DNA of 64,000 nt. Source: Ocypus olens (taxonomy: Eukaryota > Arthropoda > Insecta > Coleoptera > Staphylinidae). A model generated the notes under the pieces. The model worked only from the letters and a program-made list of their open reading frames with translations. It searched no databases and had not been told where the DNA came from. The position numbers and the translations under genes were made by a program. The stretch is taken from assembly GCA_910593695.2 (NCBI GenBank), contig OU343065.1:25578762-25642761 (forward strand), read 5' to 3'. This document shows, in pieces, positions 18,945 through 31,179 of this stretch. Numbering within the stretch: position 1 is the stretch's first letter; each line of letters opens with the position of its first letter.

Positions 18945-19215
18945 AGACGACGGCGCAGCGCAGCAGAGCCGTCGTTCGTCACCGGTAACTTTGTGATAGC
19001 GCAGCGCAGCGGAGCCATTGTTCGTCACCAGTTACTTTGGTCAATTTTAGTGGGATACGCTCAGATGATGGCGCAGCGCAACGGAGCCGTCGTTCGTCAC
19101 CGGTTACTTTGGTCAATTTTAATGGGATACGTTCGTCACCACTAACTTTCTTAAATTTTAAAGGGTCACGCACGAACGATAGCGCAGCAAAGCGGAGTCG
19201 TCGTCCATCACCAAT
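18945..19215 (+). repeat. GCGCAGCG satellite, about four ~60-75 bp units (locus 1)
   Basis: Units carry GGCGCAGCGCAGCGGAGCC, GTCGTTCGTCACCGGTTACT and a short AATTTTAA spacer. The same unit occurs in the opposite orientation at 44156-44420. Open frames through it are repeat artefacts. Confidence 0.85.
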
Positions 19216-20656
19216 TAAATTTTTTTTTTAATTTAAAAAATTAAAAAAAAACAAAAAAAAAATAATTTTTTTTTTCAAAATTTATTAAAAAAGACAATTT
19301 TACCTTTACCTATTGTCAACTTAAGCCTAGGAAAACTAGTTACACTTCAACATGTATAACTTTTATTCTTACGGGACTCAAAAATGAACAAAATAATTTT
19401 TTTTTTTTAATAGTCTAGATTCTGATTCGACACTCAATTCTGCGTATAAAAAATGTATTTTATATTTTTCCGATTAGCAGAAGTAATCAAAATTTATAAG
19501 CAAGCTCTTGTACGGACTATTTTTAAGTTTTTTTTACTCGAAAATATACTTTTTTAAGTTTAGGTACACTTTTCTTCAAAACTATAAAAGCTATCAACAC
19601 GATTTTTATTTTGTTTTAAAGATGGTATCGATACCTACCAGTTGATACATAACCCTGGTACGAACACTGAGCGCTCCAGTCTTATATGTGATTTTGTGGC
19701 GTAAACATCGGACTCGGTCTTATCTGGTGTTATCCGCCGATTGACCCTCCAGTGTGATACCGTTATCCGCTAGGTGAACTCAGTTAGTGACCCCTGCCTT
19801 GGCGTGGCACTGGGGCTCAAGTAAGTACAACTGTGGAACTGTTTAACCGATCCCCTGGGTGTTAATCGACCAGGTGCGTTGCCGCGAGCGCTTTGCCAGG
19901 GACCCCTGTGCCTTACCAATCAGCCTATCCACCCAAATGGTCCCGAAAGTAGCAGTGCTATACTTAGTTGCCAAAGTCGGTCACAAGGTCACTTTAGCAC
20001 GTGGGAATCGTTTACTAATACCAGTGTCTCTCTGTTACAGAACCCAATTGTTTACTACGCTTCTGAGCTACGCCAGTAACACAGTATGGTTGAGAACATT
20101 TCCATATGTTGAGTGGCGGATTTTTTAAAAATAAAAAGAACTCGAAAAAAAATTATTTTTCATGTCATAATTCTGAATGCAATTAATATTTTTTTAATTC
20201 ATCAGTCTTAAATGCTTATTTTGGAGGTAAGAACATGTGTGCAAAAATTTCAGAGAAATCGGTGTAGTAGTTTTCTGGAAAAGTGTAACTGCCGAGGAAG
20301 ACAAATTTCACTTTACTTACATTTTATACGTTTAAAAATCTACAACCTGTAAAAAAATTATTACCTCACTATTTCAAAGACGCTTAAGTAAAATATACAA
20401 TAATAGTATACATTTCTAAAATTTTTGAGGAATTTGAGGTGTTGCGTTTATTTCTTGGAGATTGTGCACTTCGTTTCATTTACCGCATCGAAATAAAATT
20501 CAAATAGATTTAATGTTTCCCGCCCTTGCGTACTAGCCTACCAGCTCCATCTGGCGATCCGAGTCTGATTTTAAAAAAATGCAAGGTTTCACGCCATTGC
20601 GTAGTTATCTTTTTTTAGATACTGTTCATACTTAACTATATTTTGATATAGAGATA
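19216..20656. other. Unassigned: AT-rich flanks around a GC-richer island
   Basis: The stretch at about 19640-20110 is much richer in GC than its flanks and is not part of any repeat I could match. It contains a pyrimidine tract plus CAG (TGTCTCTCTGTTACAG near 20025) that resembles a 3' splice site, but no frame could be tied to a known protein. The remainder is AT-rich with nothing recognised. Confidence 0.35.
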
Positions 20657-20661
20657 ATAAG

Positions 20662-21359
20662 TTTGGGGTTGTTTGTGTTCAAATAGAGGTGGTCTTTAAG
20701 TCGTTTTATTTCAATTTATTTATAAGCGTATTTACATTTAATACAGGGTGAGGGTCGTCCCTCTTGTGAGAGGCGATATTGTCTCCCCACTGAATGTCTT
20801 CCAAGGATTCAGTCCGGCGTAGAGTGTCGCGGTCGATGCGATGCGATGTAGGCAATGATATGTTTAAGCTGTTCGTTTCCTTCTGGGCGTCGGAGGCAGT
20901 GGTGACACTGGGACTGGAGTCGAGTGGTCCTGGTCCGGTCTTCCGGTCTGAAGAGGGCCCGGGACATCGTCTGACCGAATCCGCCTCTTGGGTGTCAAGA
21001 TCGGTGATAAAGCTGCTGGGACTTTTCTTAATCGTCGCACTCGGCGTTTTAGATTTAGATGAAAGCTCGACGCTTACCGCATTACTGTACTAGCTAATGC
21101 GAGTGTCCTAGCTGCGGTACCTCCTGACGGTTTGTCGGAGGAGAGCTTGCCTCTGCGTTATAAAGGGTCGTCGCGTCTCCTCCCTAGGAATACTCTGGGC
21201 GCGTCCTCTCGCGCTGGCGGGTGGTGCGTTAGCCCTTGCTGATGGCGCGCCCATCCCTTGCTGGGGTGGCGCGTCGGCTCGTTCGCTGGTCTCGCATTTG
21301 CTCGTGGTCGCTAGGTCGTGTGTATGCGTATATATGGTTGTCTAGCGTCGGTCCCCACA
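20662..21359 (-). mobile_element. Solo LTR, about 700 bp
   Basis: The block is bounded by ATAAG on both sides (20657-20661 and 21360-21364), a 5-bp duplication. Minus-strand ends are TGTGGGG and CCCCAAA, close to the TG...CA rule. In minus orientation there is a TATA-like CTTTATAACG near 21160 and AATAAA-like signals near 20710, in the order expected for U3-R-U5. No internal region is next to it. It is unrelated to the other LTR family. The superfamily is not determined. Confidence 0.55.
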
Positions 21360-21364
21360 ATAAG

Positions 21365-22425
21365 TATTGTGAATTTTCACAAGCTAATACTGTACCAGAT
21401 AATATCTCCGTACCACAACATAATGTTTTCCCTTATAATCCTTTTTTTTAAGGAACATATGTTTATGTACTAGACCCCACAACCAATTGAAACGCCCTAT
21501 TATTAATTACAATGATGTATAGAACAATTGCAACTATACAATATCTAGATTAATTATAATATATAATGATTTAACGGTACAACAGTTGCAATTGCTGCGT
21601 AATTGGATTATTCCCAATTAGCTCAATTATAATTGGGCCATAATTACCTGTTGCTCTAAATTACCAACCGATGACACATTTTTGGACACACAAGTTTAAT
21701 TAATCCGCTGGGATGATAGATTTGCTAAAGGAAGCTAAAAAAAAAGGTGGTCGTAAACAGGATGAGGAAAGGGGGATTCCATATGTACATAATATGTTTT
21801 CCTTTTGTTTTGCGCCCCCCCGACGTTTCCAGTAATTGAATTTCCAGTTTCCCCCTTCAGTTTTTCCTCCGCGGCGCTGGCTTTCGGTGGGTTTTTAAAT
21901 TTTAACAATTCCCCTCATTTCCATTCTAATCTCACCCAGCGCCTACTTTCTCCCGAATGTATTTCCCGCCGCCTCTCACGGCTTTATTTCAACGTCTGAT
22001 AGAAAGGGAAGGGGCCGTTTTTGCCAACCTGTTATTTACGTCAGATTAGGGCGGTAATTTCTTGTCGAAAATTTATATCTAATTGTGATGTATTACGTGA
22101 CTTCGTAAGGGAATTTATTTTTTAATTTATCAGTATTTCCTGTCTGCTCTTAAAATGAACATTCTTTAGATTATTTGATCGTAAGCTGTTTTATCATTTA
22201 CCCTCGTTCTACGAATACGCAAAGATGGCTGTGGTATTTGTAGAATTTGGTGTATTTAATTAAAGCGAGCGATAATTAACTCCACAGCACGTGTCGTGCG
22301 GTAAAGTAAAGTCTTTGTTTACCAGATAACGTCAACTTTGCGTAGTCAAATCAATGCAGAAATCTACTTTTTATGGGTCAAATTACCCATAGTAATTCCG
22401 ATTCTTCATCACCGACTCTGTTGCG
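21365..22425. other. Unassigned sequence
   Basis: Nothing with coding or structural support was found. A short CAATTATAATTGGGCC-type inverted repeat lies near 21610-21650. Confidence 0.4.
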
Positions 22426-22450
22426 CTGATGAGGACTATAGTCTGAAACC
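22426..22450 (+). ncRNA. Hammerhead-like core, degenerate
   Basis: CTGATGA (22426-22432) is followed by GGAC-TATA-GTCT, a 4-bp stem II with a UAUA loop, and GAAAC (22445-22449). These are the two conserved single-stranded boxes and stem II of a hammerhead ribozyme. The stem III partner, cleavage triplet and second strand of stem I are not recognisable, so it is at best a decayed copy or chance. Confidence 0.35.
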
Positions 22451-22590
22451 GCTTTATAGTTTGTTGATAATGAATAAAATAAATAAACCAAAATTCACAA
22501 AGCATACATAAATAAGACAGGAACTTAAAAGTTATGAAAATCACAAGGATTCGAAATTAGAAATTATTATTGATTACTATGGTCTATTAA

Positions 22591-22791
22591 CACGTTAAGT
22601 GCCGCATGGTACTAACATGGTCTCACACACATTTTGGAAATATACGCCGCGTGAGACATACGAGGTCTCACACGTTCCACGGAACAAATTTGGCACTTTT
22701 GTCTCCCAGAATCTTGAATCCTTTTATTTATCAATTATAAAAAATAAAGCCCCCCTGAGATTTTTTTTAATACATTGCGGCACTCAACGTG
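22591..22791. mobile_element. piggyBac-type MITE, 201 bp
   Basis: The ends are CACGTTAAGTGCCGC and, inverted, CACGTTGAGTGCCGC, each abutting TTAA (22587-22590 and 22792-22795). The TTAA target and the terminus style are those of piggyBac elements. The interior has a repeated GAGAC/GTCTC theme and no coding. Confidence 0.8.
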
Positions 22792-22795
22792 TTAA

Positions 22796-24499
22796 ATATA
22801 AGAATATATTTATTCCGCCTGGTCGTTTTGTTACTAACCAATAGAAAAAAACTTGTTTGACATGCAAACAAAAAAAAATGCCAATGTTTCACCATGGCCT
22901 AAGCTAATTGCTCAAATTGAAACATGTATTTCTATTATTAAATTTAAAAAAAATAACCCCAAATTCTGTTGAGCAACTCGCCAATATTACACCAGCTCGT
23001 AATTAGCAATTAAACATTAGTAAAACCCAATCACCGGGAAACCATAAAATCGATTTTAATGCGCCGCTAATTATATGCAACCAGCAGGTCTATGAAATTC
23101 CACAGACGTGTTAAGGGCCCGCATATTATGGCACGAAATTACGCCATCTTTGCCGCCGGCATATATTAATATTTAATCAAATTGTAGGCGGCAACTGGAT
23201 ATATAATACATCGGATTGCAGTAGTGGAAAAGAGTACATCTGCACCACGATTTTTATCTGTGAAATAAATGATGCGTTTCGAATAGGGAACTATTAATCT
23301 CCGTACAATTCTCCCGTGGTTCATTCATGCTAGTTTTTGATGAATTATGAATTTGTCCAACATCTGAAATATATGTAAAGGTTCTATGATGATTAATTGA
23401 AGAATCTTTACATCAAGACTGTATTGGAGGAGGATAATTAACTGCAGTTTAATTTTATCGGGGAAGAATAAGAAAATCAACAAGTTTATACGGTTACAAA
23501 TGCTTCTTAAGTTGTAGTTATAAAATATTTTGGGATTTCATTCTGCGGCTCTTAATGATGACTTGAAGTTGGTTCACCCTGTAGTCTACAATCACAGAAT
23601 AATCCATTGATTGATCTAGTGATCTAGCATCAAAAAGGATGTTTCATTTAAGAATCAATGAAGATAACAAGTTGTTTTGTGAAAAGTTCTATTTCAATAC
23701 AAAATATTCGATTAATAATAATAATATAATATTTAACAAATTGTTACCTTAGCTCTTCTTACAGGTGGACATTCTTTTGAGAAAAATTTACTTCACGTGT
23801 TCGCACAATTGCGGTTCGATTTTACGAATAACAGATCCTATTGTTACTAGAGCATTACATAATCCTTACTTTGAAGGAATATCTCTATTATTTGAGCATC
23901 ACTCTATCCTTAAAAAAAATAATGAAACTATATCTTCATTTATGTACATATTGTGCCAGCCTAGGTCCTAATATTATTGTTCAAATGCATTATTCAGTAA
24001 AGCAACATCTGCTGTTCGGTGCAGATAACAAATATTCTCTTTCGGTGGTCGAAAGATACGTACAAGAAATTTATTCGGGCTAATTGGGCACTGCTGACTG
24101 CTAGTGTCAAATCCCAAGTCATTCCGTTTCATGTTGCTCTGTCAACGGACTGAAACCGTTTTGGTCGAGAGAGATTGCACTCGATACCAACAATTCAATC
24201 CAGTACCAGGATACTATGTGTCAATGACTTACAACCTCACGGTACGTTATACGCGGAACAGAGACTTCCATTGCATACCAAATTACCCGTGAGTGTAGTC
24301 TTTGTTATATCGGGCTGGAAACATTCCCAACCCTCCTACGAAGGATCTAACATACACGTCGTTTCCAAGTCAAAACCATCTTCCTTCATTTGTCAAATTT
24401 AGCAAACTGCTATTTGGTACTTTTTATATGAGGAAAGGTAATCTTTGTCATAGCTCCAAAGAATAACACTGAGTCCTTACCACTACTTTATTTTTAGAT
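22796..24499. other. Unassigned sequence
   Basis: Several short frames (for example 23765-23971 and 24104-24292 plus) show no domain I recognise. From about 24000 the composition becomes more balanced and may belong to the retroelement debris that follows. Confidence 0.4.
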
Positions 24500-25426
24500 G
24501 GTATTCCGCTGCACCTAGTAAAACAAATCTCCAGAATCGCAGGCACCTTTCGGCATGCTCTTCCGGTGTCTGCTCTTCCAGCTAAGTTCGCCTGCTGCTG
24601 TTCTCCTCACCCTGGTATTTCCTTTTCTCTTTTTCCCTTGCCCCTATAAAATTATAAGCGAACGTTTCTCTTGTGCCACCGATCTTTACCGTGCCTGGAA
24701 ACAGTGACCCGATGATTTATGGAGTCAGTGGTGAATCCAAACTTGTTTCGGCCTTTTTAATCCTCAGTAGGTCCCAGGTATCCGGGCCATCTTGTAGAGG
24801 TGTTCTAAGTGCATTTAAGAGAAGTAGTATTCCATTTCCTCCATCGAAGCTCAACCCATGGCAGGATCCCTGGGGATCACTCCCGCCGTCCATCGCCCTT
24901 TATCGGACGGGTTGTTCTCATATCTCTTACCATTTCTCTATAGAAGGCGCTCACCATGGCCCTCTTATCAACCGGATCCATTCTACTCTCCCTGACAACC
25001 TAAGGGTGCTCCGTGGCCAGGATGTCATACGAGCACGGCCGTTACCAATGCCACCTCGATGGAATACATTCTAAGAACAGATTTCTTTGGACCTTGAGGA
25101 CTTTTTCCATCGTGGCGCCAGCTCACACCACCTTCCGGTACAGGACAACCAATCTCAACACCGATCCGAGCAGTCTCCGATTGAGCTGGCTGGTTCCTCC
25201 TTCGTTTGACATGAGTCAGTCCAGCCTCCAACACCTTTTACCTGTCCTTGAAGTTCCCTTGCCAATCTGGCCTGCAAAAGAACCCGCCGAGCCTTTTTTT
25301 GTATTATTGAGATCATACTGACCGCAAGCCAAGCAGTATAGAATCGAAGCACCAGTGTCATTACCGGTGTATTTTTCTCCTGGTGCATCTTCCACCTCAC
25401 ACGCCGCCCGGACTTTAATTACAATA
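24500..25426 (-). mobile_element. Probable retroelement-derived sequence left of the mariner-like insert
   Basis: GC-balanced sequence with broken minus-strand frames, including 25155-25400 (VLLQARLARELQGQVKGVGG). It continues on the minus strand beyond the LINE coding end once the mariner-like insert is removed, so it may be 3' UTR or an adjacent element. No diagnostic motif was found. The call rests on position and composition. Confidence 0.35.
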
Positions 25427-26902
25427 TATGCAGGATGTCCGATTAGTCAGGAAACATAGTTAAAATGATGATTTTTTTGTTTTGGTTGCAGAATGATATA
25501 TAAACGATGGGTTTCAATAAGAAGGAACGTATCCAGGTCATTTTTATGTAAGGTGGAAGCAGTCTGAGAAAAATGGTTGCGGACTTTAACAGACTGCACC
25601 TCGAACGTGTACCCATCACATTCTCGTGTGTTTGCAAATTGGTCGAATAATTTAAAGAAACAGGCTTTGTCAAAGATAAACTGCGTAGTGGTCCACGGAT
25701 GAAACAACATCAGTCTCAGTTTTTAGCCGATTTCAACAAAATTCTCAAAAATCTTGGCTGTGATTTTTACAACTTTTTCCCTACATTTTCACATTTTTAT
25801 AACTTTCTCCCAACTTTTTTCTACCTTTTCCCAACAACCCGACTTTTTCCCGCAACCTACTACCATTCCTCGACTGCAACTCTGCAGTCTCAGGATGAGA
25901 AGAAATGAACGCTATGCACCCAGCAGGAAATCCAAGGACAGGGTTTCATTCTCTCCTTCCTCGACGACAGCCGGGCCCTCCACGGTTCACCTCATATCAC
26001 CTACCAGACACGGTGCTGAGCATACCCGCATACACACTCGAGCCATCGCACGTGTCCCATGTGCAAGCTGGTGTTCTCGACCAGGGCCTACTGCAAATTC
26101 TTCAGATCATCAAATTGGAATTGTGTGAATGGGCCTTGCATAAATGTGAACAGGATCCCGTCTTTACAAATGCCATTCTGTTTAGTGATGAAGCAAACTT
26201 TTATGTCTCTATAGAAGTTATTCGGCAAAATACACGTTACTAGTCAGAAAACAACCCGCATTGTATGGATCCAAACGCATCATGGTTTATTGCGGAATTT
26301 AAAGGTCGGATCATAAGCTTTCTCTTTCTCAATTTAACTGCGACAGGTGTTGCATATCTGTACATTATTTTTGAAGAAGCATTACCCAGTGTCCTAAAGG
26401 AGGGAGGTTCTATTGCTGAATGATTTCAACAGGACGGTGCGCCTGCCCATTACAGCTTGACAGTTATAACTTGTCTTGATGAGAAATTTCCTGAACATTG
26501 TATAGGGCGTGGGGTGAAGTTTCCAGCATGAAGCCCAGATCCATCCACTTTGGATTTTTATCTTTCGATCAATTTAAATTATTTGGTGTACGCTGTGAAT
26601 AATCGATCTCCTGCTAATCTGCAGTATTACATGGGATGTCGGGAACCGGTGGAGTGATCAGCAAGAAGCCTAGACCTGACATATTGAGATTTATATCTTT
26701 GGGGCCACTTGAATTAATTGGTGTATGTGCAGAAGATTCGATCTCGTGCTCATCCGCAAGAGCGTGTTCACAAGTAACACAGACATCATTCAACGTGTTT
26801 TTCTATATTGGGTGGTCTTTTTCAAGCACATAATTGGCGGACTTTTTCAAGCATTTTCTATAATCCCCCTATTTCCAGACTTATGGGATACCCCGTAGTA
26901 TA
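25427..26902 (+). mobile_element. Mariner-like element with DUF4817-type HTH, decayed
   Basis: The terminal sequences CAGGATGTCCGATTAGTC... and, inverted, CGGGGTATCCCATAAGTC... match over about 27 bp, and TA occurs just outside both. The interior encodes an HTH segment and a DDE-type transposase core in the same orientation. It interrupts a minus-strand LINE whose coding parts lie at 26.9-28.6 kb. The length of about 1.47 kb fits a full-length but mutated copy. Confidence 0.65.
25503..26830 (+). pseudogene. Mariner-like transposase, broken by stops and frameshifts
   Basis: The N-terminal part reads MGFNKKERIQVIFM, then SLRKMVADFNRLHLERVPIT and FKETGFVKDK (25507-25690). This is the DUF4817-type HTH with its FxxTGSVxDKxRSGR ending. 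The catalytic half includes LFSDEANFYV (26180, second-Asp region), FQQDGAPAHYSLTV (26427) and EKFPEHCIGRG. The SPDPSTLDFYLSINLNYLVY segment (26530-26590) is followed by a diverged second copy, SARSLDLTY-DLYLWGHLN (26655-26710), so about 130 bp of the 3' part is duplicated. The middle (25700-26100) is not recognisable. Full proteins are about 350-400 residues. This one cannot be translated through. Confidence 0.65.
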
Positions 26903-28570
26903 ACTATATAGTATGTAGTGATAGTGATGATCTCACTCTTACTTGTGGAGCACCCATCTGCTGCTCATCTATTGCACCATCACCGCCTTCGCGAACGGCG
27001 CCACTTTCTCTCAGTTTTGGAGCGATTCTATCAAGTGGGCGACAATGATGTCTGCCACCACTGGATCACCCGGCATTGCATCTTGAGCAAACCGTCAGAG
27101 TGTGCTCCGGATTGTAGTGTGCTCCCGAACAGGACGGTTAGTCCTCAGAGGTGGTATCATCAAGACGTAGGACTGGAAGCATTCATGCCCAGTGAGGATC
27201 TGCGCCTGAAAGAGGTCCGCACCTTGATGCCTTATTTTGACCCATAGCCCTTGATTCTGGATTGGCCTCTGGATCCGCATTTTCTTCATGCCGCTACTCC
27301 ACCTCTTCAACTGCCTTTCCCACGACTCGAGCTTCGTTACTCTTCTGCCCGCACTCTGCTTTACGCCCATGCCCTAGCTGTGACGGTGACAGGACATCTG
27401 CAGCCACAGAGAACACCATGCGATGATCATTCTCAGCGCTTCTGGATGAAGTGCCTACCGGAGATGTTCCTTCATATCTATTAGTTCAGCCTACGCGACT
27501 CCCACCAGTAGGAGGCGTTTTCCTTCACCTAGCCCATCCACATTCGCTATCAAGCAAGAAACCACCCGAATTACTCCTTTATGTGGAAGCTGTGGAGCTT
27601 ATTAGCTTTTACCACGATCCCCAGGTATTTTGCTTGTTAGAAATCGGTTACTCCTGTCACCCTTCGAGTTTATGGTAACCCCTCGACATTTCAGAATTTT
27701 CTACGGAACCACCGTGTACACACTCAGCTGGTAGCTTACCTCATATTCTAGAAGATAATGGCTTTGTTTTGTTGGGCACTATCCGTCATCCACTGCTAGA
27801 TAGTATGGATCTACCTCACGCTTAAGCTGTTTGACGAACCCTCTGTGAGCAATATGGATAGGTCATGGGCGAATTCGAACAGCCTTGCACTTTCTGGAAG
27901 GTACAGTCTCAGTGCTCCAATATACATCACGTTCAGGAGGGTCGGGCCCAGCAGAGCTCCTTGACTTACCCTTATCCTATTTTTGCCGTGTCTATTGTAA
28001 TAAGTGCCTCTTTTCGCCTACCCTGCTATGGCCATGATGAAGAAGAGAGCGTTCACCCCTTCTAAAGGCGAATTGATTTTAAATCAATATACCTATCCTC
28101 TCTATCTCCCGTTACTTCAGGGGGTTTGGCAACGTGATCGATTAGATAGGTCTTTGTCTTCTTTTATCTTCTGAGGAACTCAACAAGTCTTGAACACTCC
28201 AGCGAACCACTTCCGCTGTACCGTCTCATATCCAGGTCACTGCTCTTAGCTCTTCTGGTGTCACCAGTGTGACCTCTTCTTCCACCAACAACGGCCTGTA
28301 ATACATCTTCGTCTCCTACTCTGGGAAAAGCTCCTTGAGGATCCTCATCGTGGCGTTAGGGTCTATGGATTGAGTCCGGATAGCCCTTACCGAAGGCGTT
28401 GTCTACCTCGTCGTAGAGGGTCGGTTATCATTTCTTTCAGCTCCTTACGATGGAATACCTTTCAGAACCTTCCTGGCCACAGTAAGGTTCAATTTAGTTC
28501 CTTCGGTCTTTTCCAAATGGGCCAATCTCTTCAGGTACACCCTCTAGCGATATTAATTCTCACGTTTTGA
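26903..28570 (-). pseudogene. LINE reverse transcriptase (R1-type), minus strand, decayed
   Basis: Reading leftward, the frame shows LFPE-ETKMYYRPLLVEEEV and EELRAV near 28270, then VSQGALLGPTLLNVMYIGAL (near 27970; family pattern VPQGSVLGPxLWNxMYDGxL). LFEFAHDLSILL near 27885 replaces the usual LxGFADDLAxxV, so the catalytic FADD box reads FAHD. Further left come RVTKLESWERQLKRW and ILTGHECFQSYVLM (27200), the conserved W...R / LTGHGCFxxYL region before the C-terminal finger. Many stops and frameshifts are present. It looks like an R1-clade element. The mariner-like insertion at 25427-26902 lies just beyond the coding end. Confidence 0.7.
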
Positions 28571-28773
28571 GATTTTGAGGTTTCCATTTCGAAAAGTTAC
28601 ATTCAAGAAATGTAGAGTTCAATAACTTAATTGTTTCAACACGTAACGCCGTCTTGTTGGAAATTAGGGGAAGAATTTATACTCAACGCAGCAATTTCAG
28701 GTTTAACGAAAACAGTTAGCGTCTTACGATAACGCACATCGTTTACAAAAACGGTTGCGCCCGCTTCAATTAT

Positions 28774-29356
28774 AAAAAATGGTGATGTGGCCATCATGTT
28801 ACTTTCTCCAACTTGATGGTATCATTTATATTTACGTTTTCATGGTTTATTTTCAATTTAAATCATATTTTAAGTGTGCATCGAACGTTTCGTAGACTCG
28901 GATAAAACTGACGTTTAAAACGTCAAAATTATGAAAGATGGAAAAATGTACTTCAAATTCAAAAACACAGTTTACTCAAAAACTAAAGAGATTTCGAAAA
29001 AAACTTATTCTTCATAAATTGTTCATTTTGGTATTCTCTACAATTATTATTAACATAAATTTGCTGTAACTACACCCACTTCCGGTGTATGAAATTTTCA
29101 GTTCTTCGGATTATCAAATAAAACTTATGTCTAAAGTTTCATATCAATTGGTCTATTCGTTTTTGAGATACAGCGCGCACAGACACACACACACACACAG
29201 ACACACACACACACACACACAGCCACAAAAAAAAATCCAGAAATTGTTGAAATGGCATCTAGGGACCCCAAAACGGATATTTCCGTAAAAAAAAAATTTG
29301 AAAAAAAAATCACGATCACAATACTTTCTCGTACTCCGTAACGGAGAAAGTAAAAA
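28774..29356 (-). repeat. 'ACTTTCTCC' repeat, minus-strand copy with internal deletion
   Basis: Matches the three copies at 51.1-54.3 kb in reverse. The right end carries TTTTTACTTTCTCCGTTACG, and the left end carries the inverted GGAGAAAGTAACATGATGGC and CACATCACCATTTTT. About 200 bp of the middle (between the GGAAGTGGG and GTTACAGCAAATTTATG landmarks) is missing. The family ends share an inverted ACTTTCTCC word. No protein is encoded and the class is unknown. Confidence 0.75.
29183..29222. repeat. (CA)n microsatellite
   Basis: CA dinucleotide tract inside the ACTTTCTCC repeat. The same position holds a (GT)n tract in the plus-strand copies. Confidence 0.95.
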
Positions 29357-31073
29357 TATATTGATACTACCAGACCAAAAATCACAGCATAACTCACTGT
29401 CACTTTCTGTGGATAAAAAGCCAGTCAGATTCGAATGGACAAACGATTGATGTTTGTTATATTTTCAGCTGCGCGAACACGGGTTGAGTTTCTTACATTA
29501 GCTTGAGCTAAAATGTAACAATAAAATTTACAATTGCTGCACGAAAAGGAACTTAATTTCAACCGAATAGAGAATTCATTTTAGAAACTATTTTCACCAT
29601 TTTTGCAGTGAGTTTTTTAAATTTAAAGCGAGTCTCTTTCCATTTTTATTAAGTGTACAGTTTTATTACTACATAAATGACAAAAAGTGACAGCTTAAAC
29701 TTTGATGCAAAATAGCATGAAATTTACAATGAAACAACCTTGATGGATAAGTAATTGTGGAGGACTCTACTTTGTTGTAAACAAAAACGCAAGTTACATT
29801 GTCAATGTTACTAATAATTATAAATAAAGTGGATAATATTAACAAAGTGACGTTTGAAGTAAGTGTACTCGTGTAATTGATTAGTTTGTAAGTTAAATTT
29901 TAATTTCAGGCAGTTTGTCCTGTATGACATATTTCCGATGCTGTAAGATCTAAGGGGAATAAATATATTGTGATTATTATTATTTCAGAGCGTAACGATT
30001 AGAAAATATTGATAGCGTTGATGGTTTCGTGTAAGTCTAATTTTCACCTAAAAAATAAATTACCTTGTAATAAAAAAAATAATGTTGCATATATTTACCA
30101 TACAACTGCAAAGATTCGTTTGTAAACATACGAGTATTTTATTTTTTTATAAATATATAAATCTGCCGTTTCTGGAGTACAAATATATGTACACATGTGC
30201 GCCATTTTCTGCTGTCGGGAATTTATGCATCACAAAGCTCCATTACTTTGAAATGTAAACGCGGTTTTGTTTCTCGCATATTTATTTTTTTTTTCTCTTT
30301 CGCTTGTGTTTGCGAATACCTAGCAATATACATTATATCGCTAGGCAGTGGTGTCGCTTTCATCTACAGCTATAAGTACACTAAGTACTTCCATCTCGGG
30401 AGACAAAGGCGCACTGGGATAAAGGATATTATAAAATAGCGGGGGTGGGTGGGAGCAGTGGGATGAGCGAGGAGCACGAGTGAAAACTCAAGGGAGCCCA
30501 GGAGGGTGGCGATGGAGTCATTTTAAAGTCACCAGAATGTAGGGTTTGGGTTAAATGAGGTGGATGTGTCGGTCTTAAAATTTTACTCACTCATTGGCTA
30601 ATTATTCCTATTCAGCCAAGAGATTTATCTTCGAATGTAGTTTATTTTATTTGCGTTTCACGGGTGGTATAAAGGTTTATCGTGTTTTTATAGAGTAATG
30701 TGGTGGTGATGTGTGAAATCCCTAGAGATAACATTTATTAATTTAAGCCGCGTTGAGGTGAAAATTGCAGGTTGCTCGGTTAGATGATTTTTTTATGTTG
30801 AATCATGACTCTTGATTAATTTGTTCTTCATCTCGACCTGAGAATAATTTCAGTACATTGTAAAGTTACCGTATATAACAATATAAACCTTTTTCTCTAC
30901 AAACGCTACTAAAAGTGGAGTTTTTAACACGGCACACTTCAATTAAAAATGTAATATCATACAAAAGCGTATTAAAGGTACTTTATTTTTAATACTAATG
31001 TTAAAATTATTATTAAATCGTTTTTCAAAGTGACAATTCTTTATTGAAATATAACCAATATAATAGGTATCGT
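29357..31073. other. Unassigned AT-rich sequence
   Basis: No gene or repeat was recognised over 1.7 kb. The frame at 30197-30439 has a hydrophobic middle (IFIFFFSFACVCEYLAIYII) but no family resemblance, and is likely chance. Confidence 0.45.
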
Positions 31074-31179
31074 ATGTTCATTAAAAAAAAAACCTCAAGT
31101 GTGCCATGATTTTTTATTTAAAAAAATTTAAGTTGGCACACATGTTAGGAATTGACATACAAACGTTAGATCTTTCTAA

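Noticed and set aside
19859..20128. 89-codon plus-strand frame in the GC-richer island
   Set aside because: No recognisable domain, no conserved start context and no paralogue in the window. Left as unassigned sequence.
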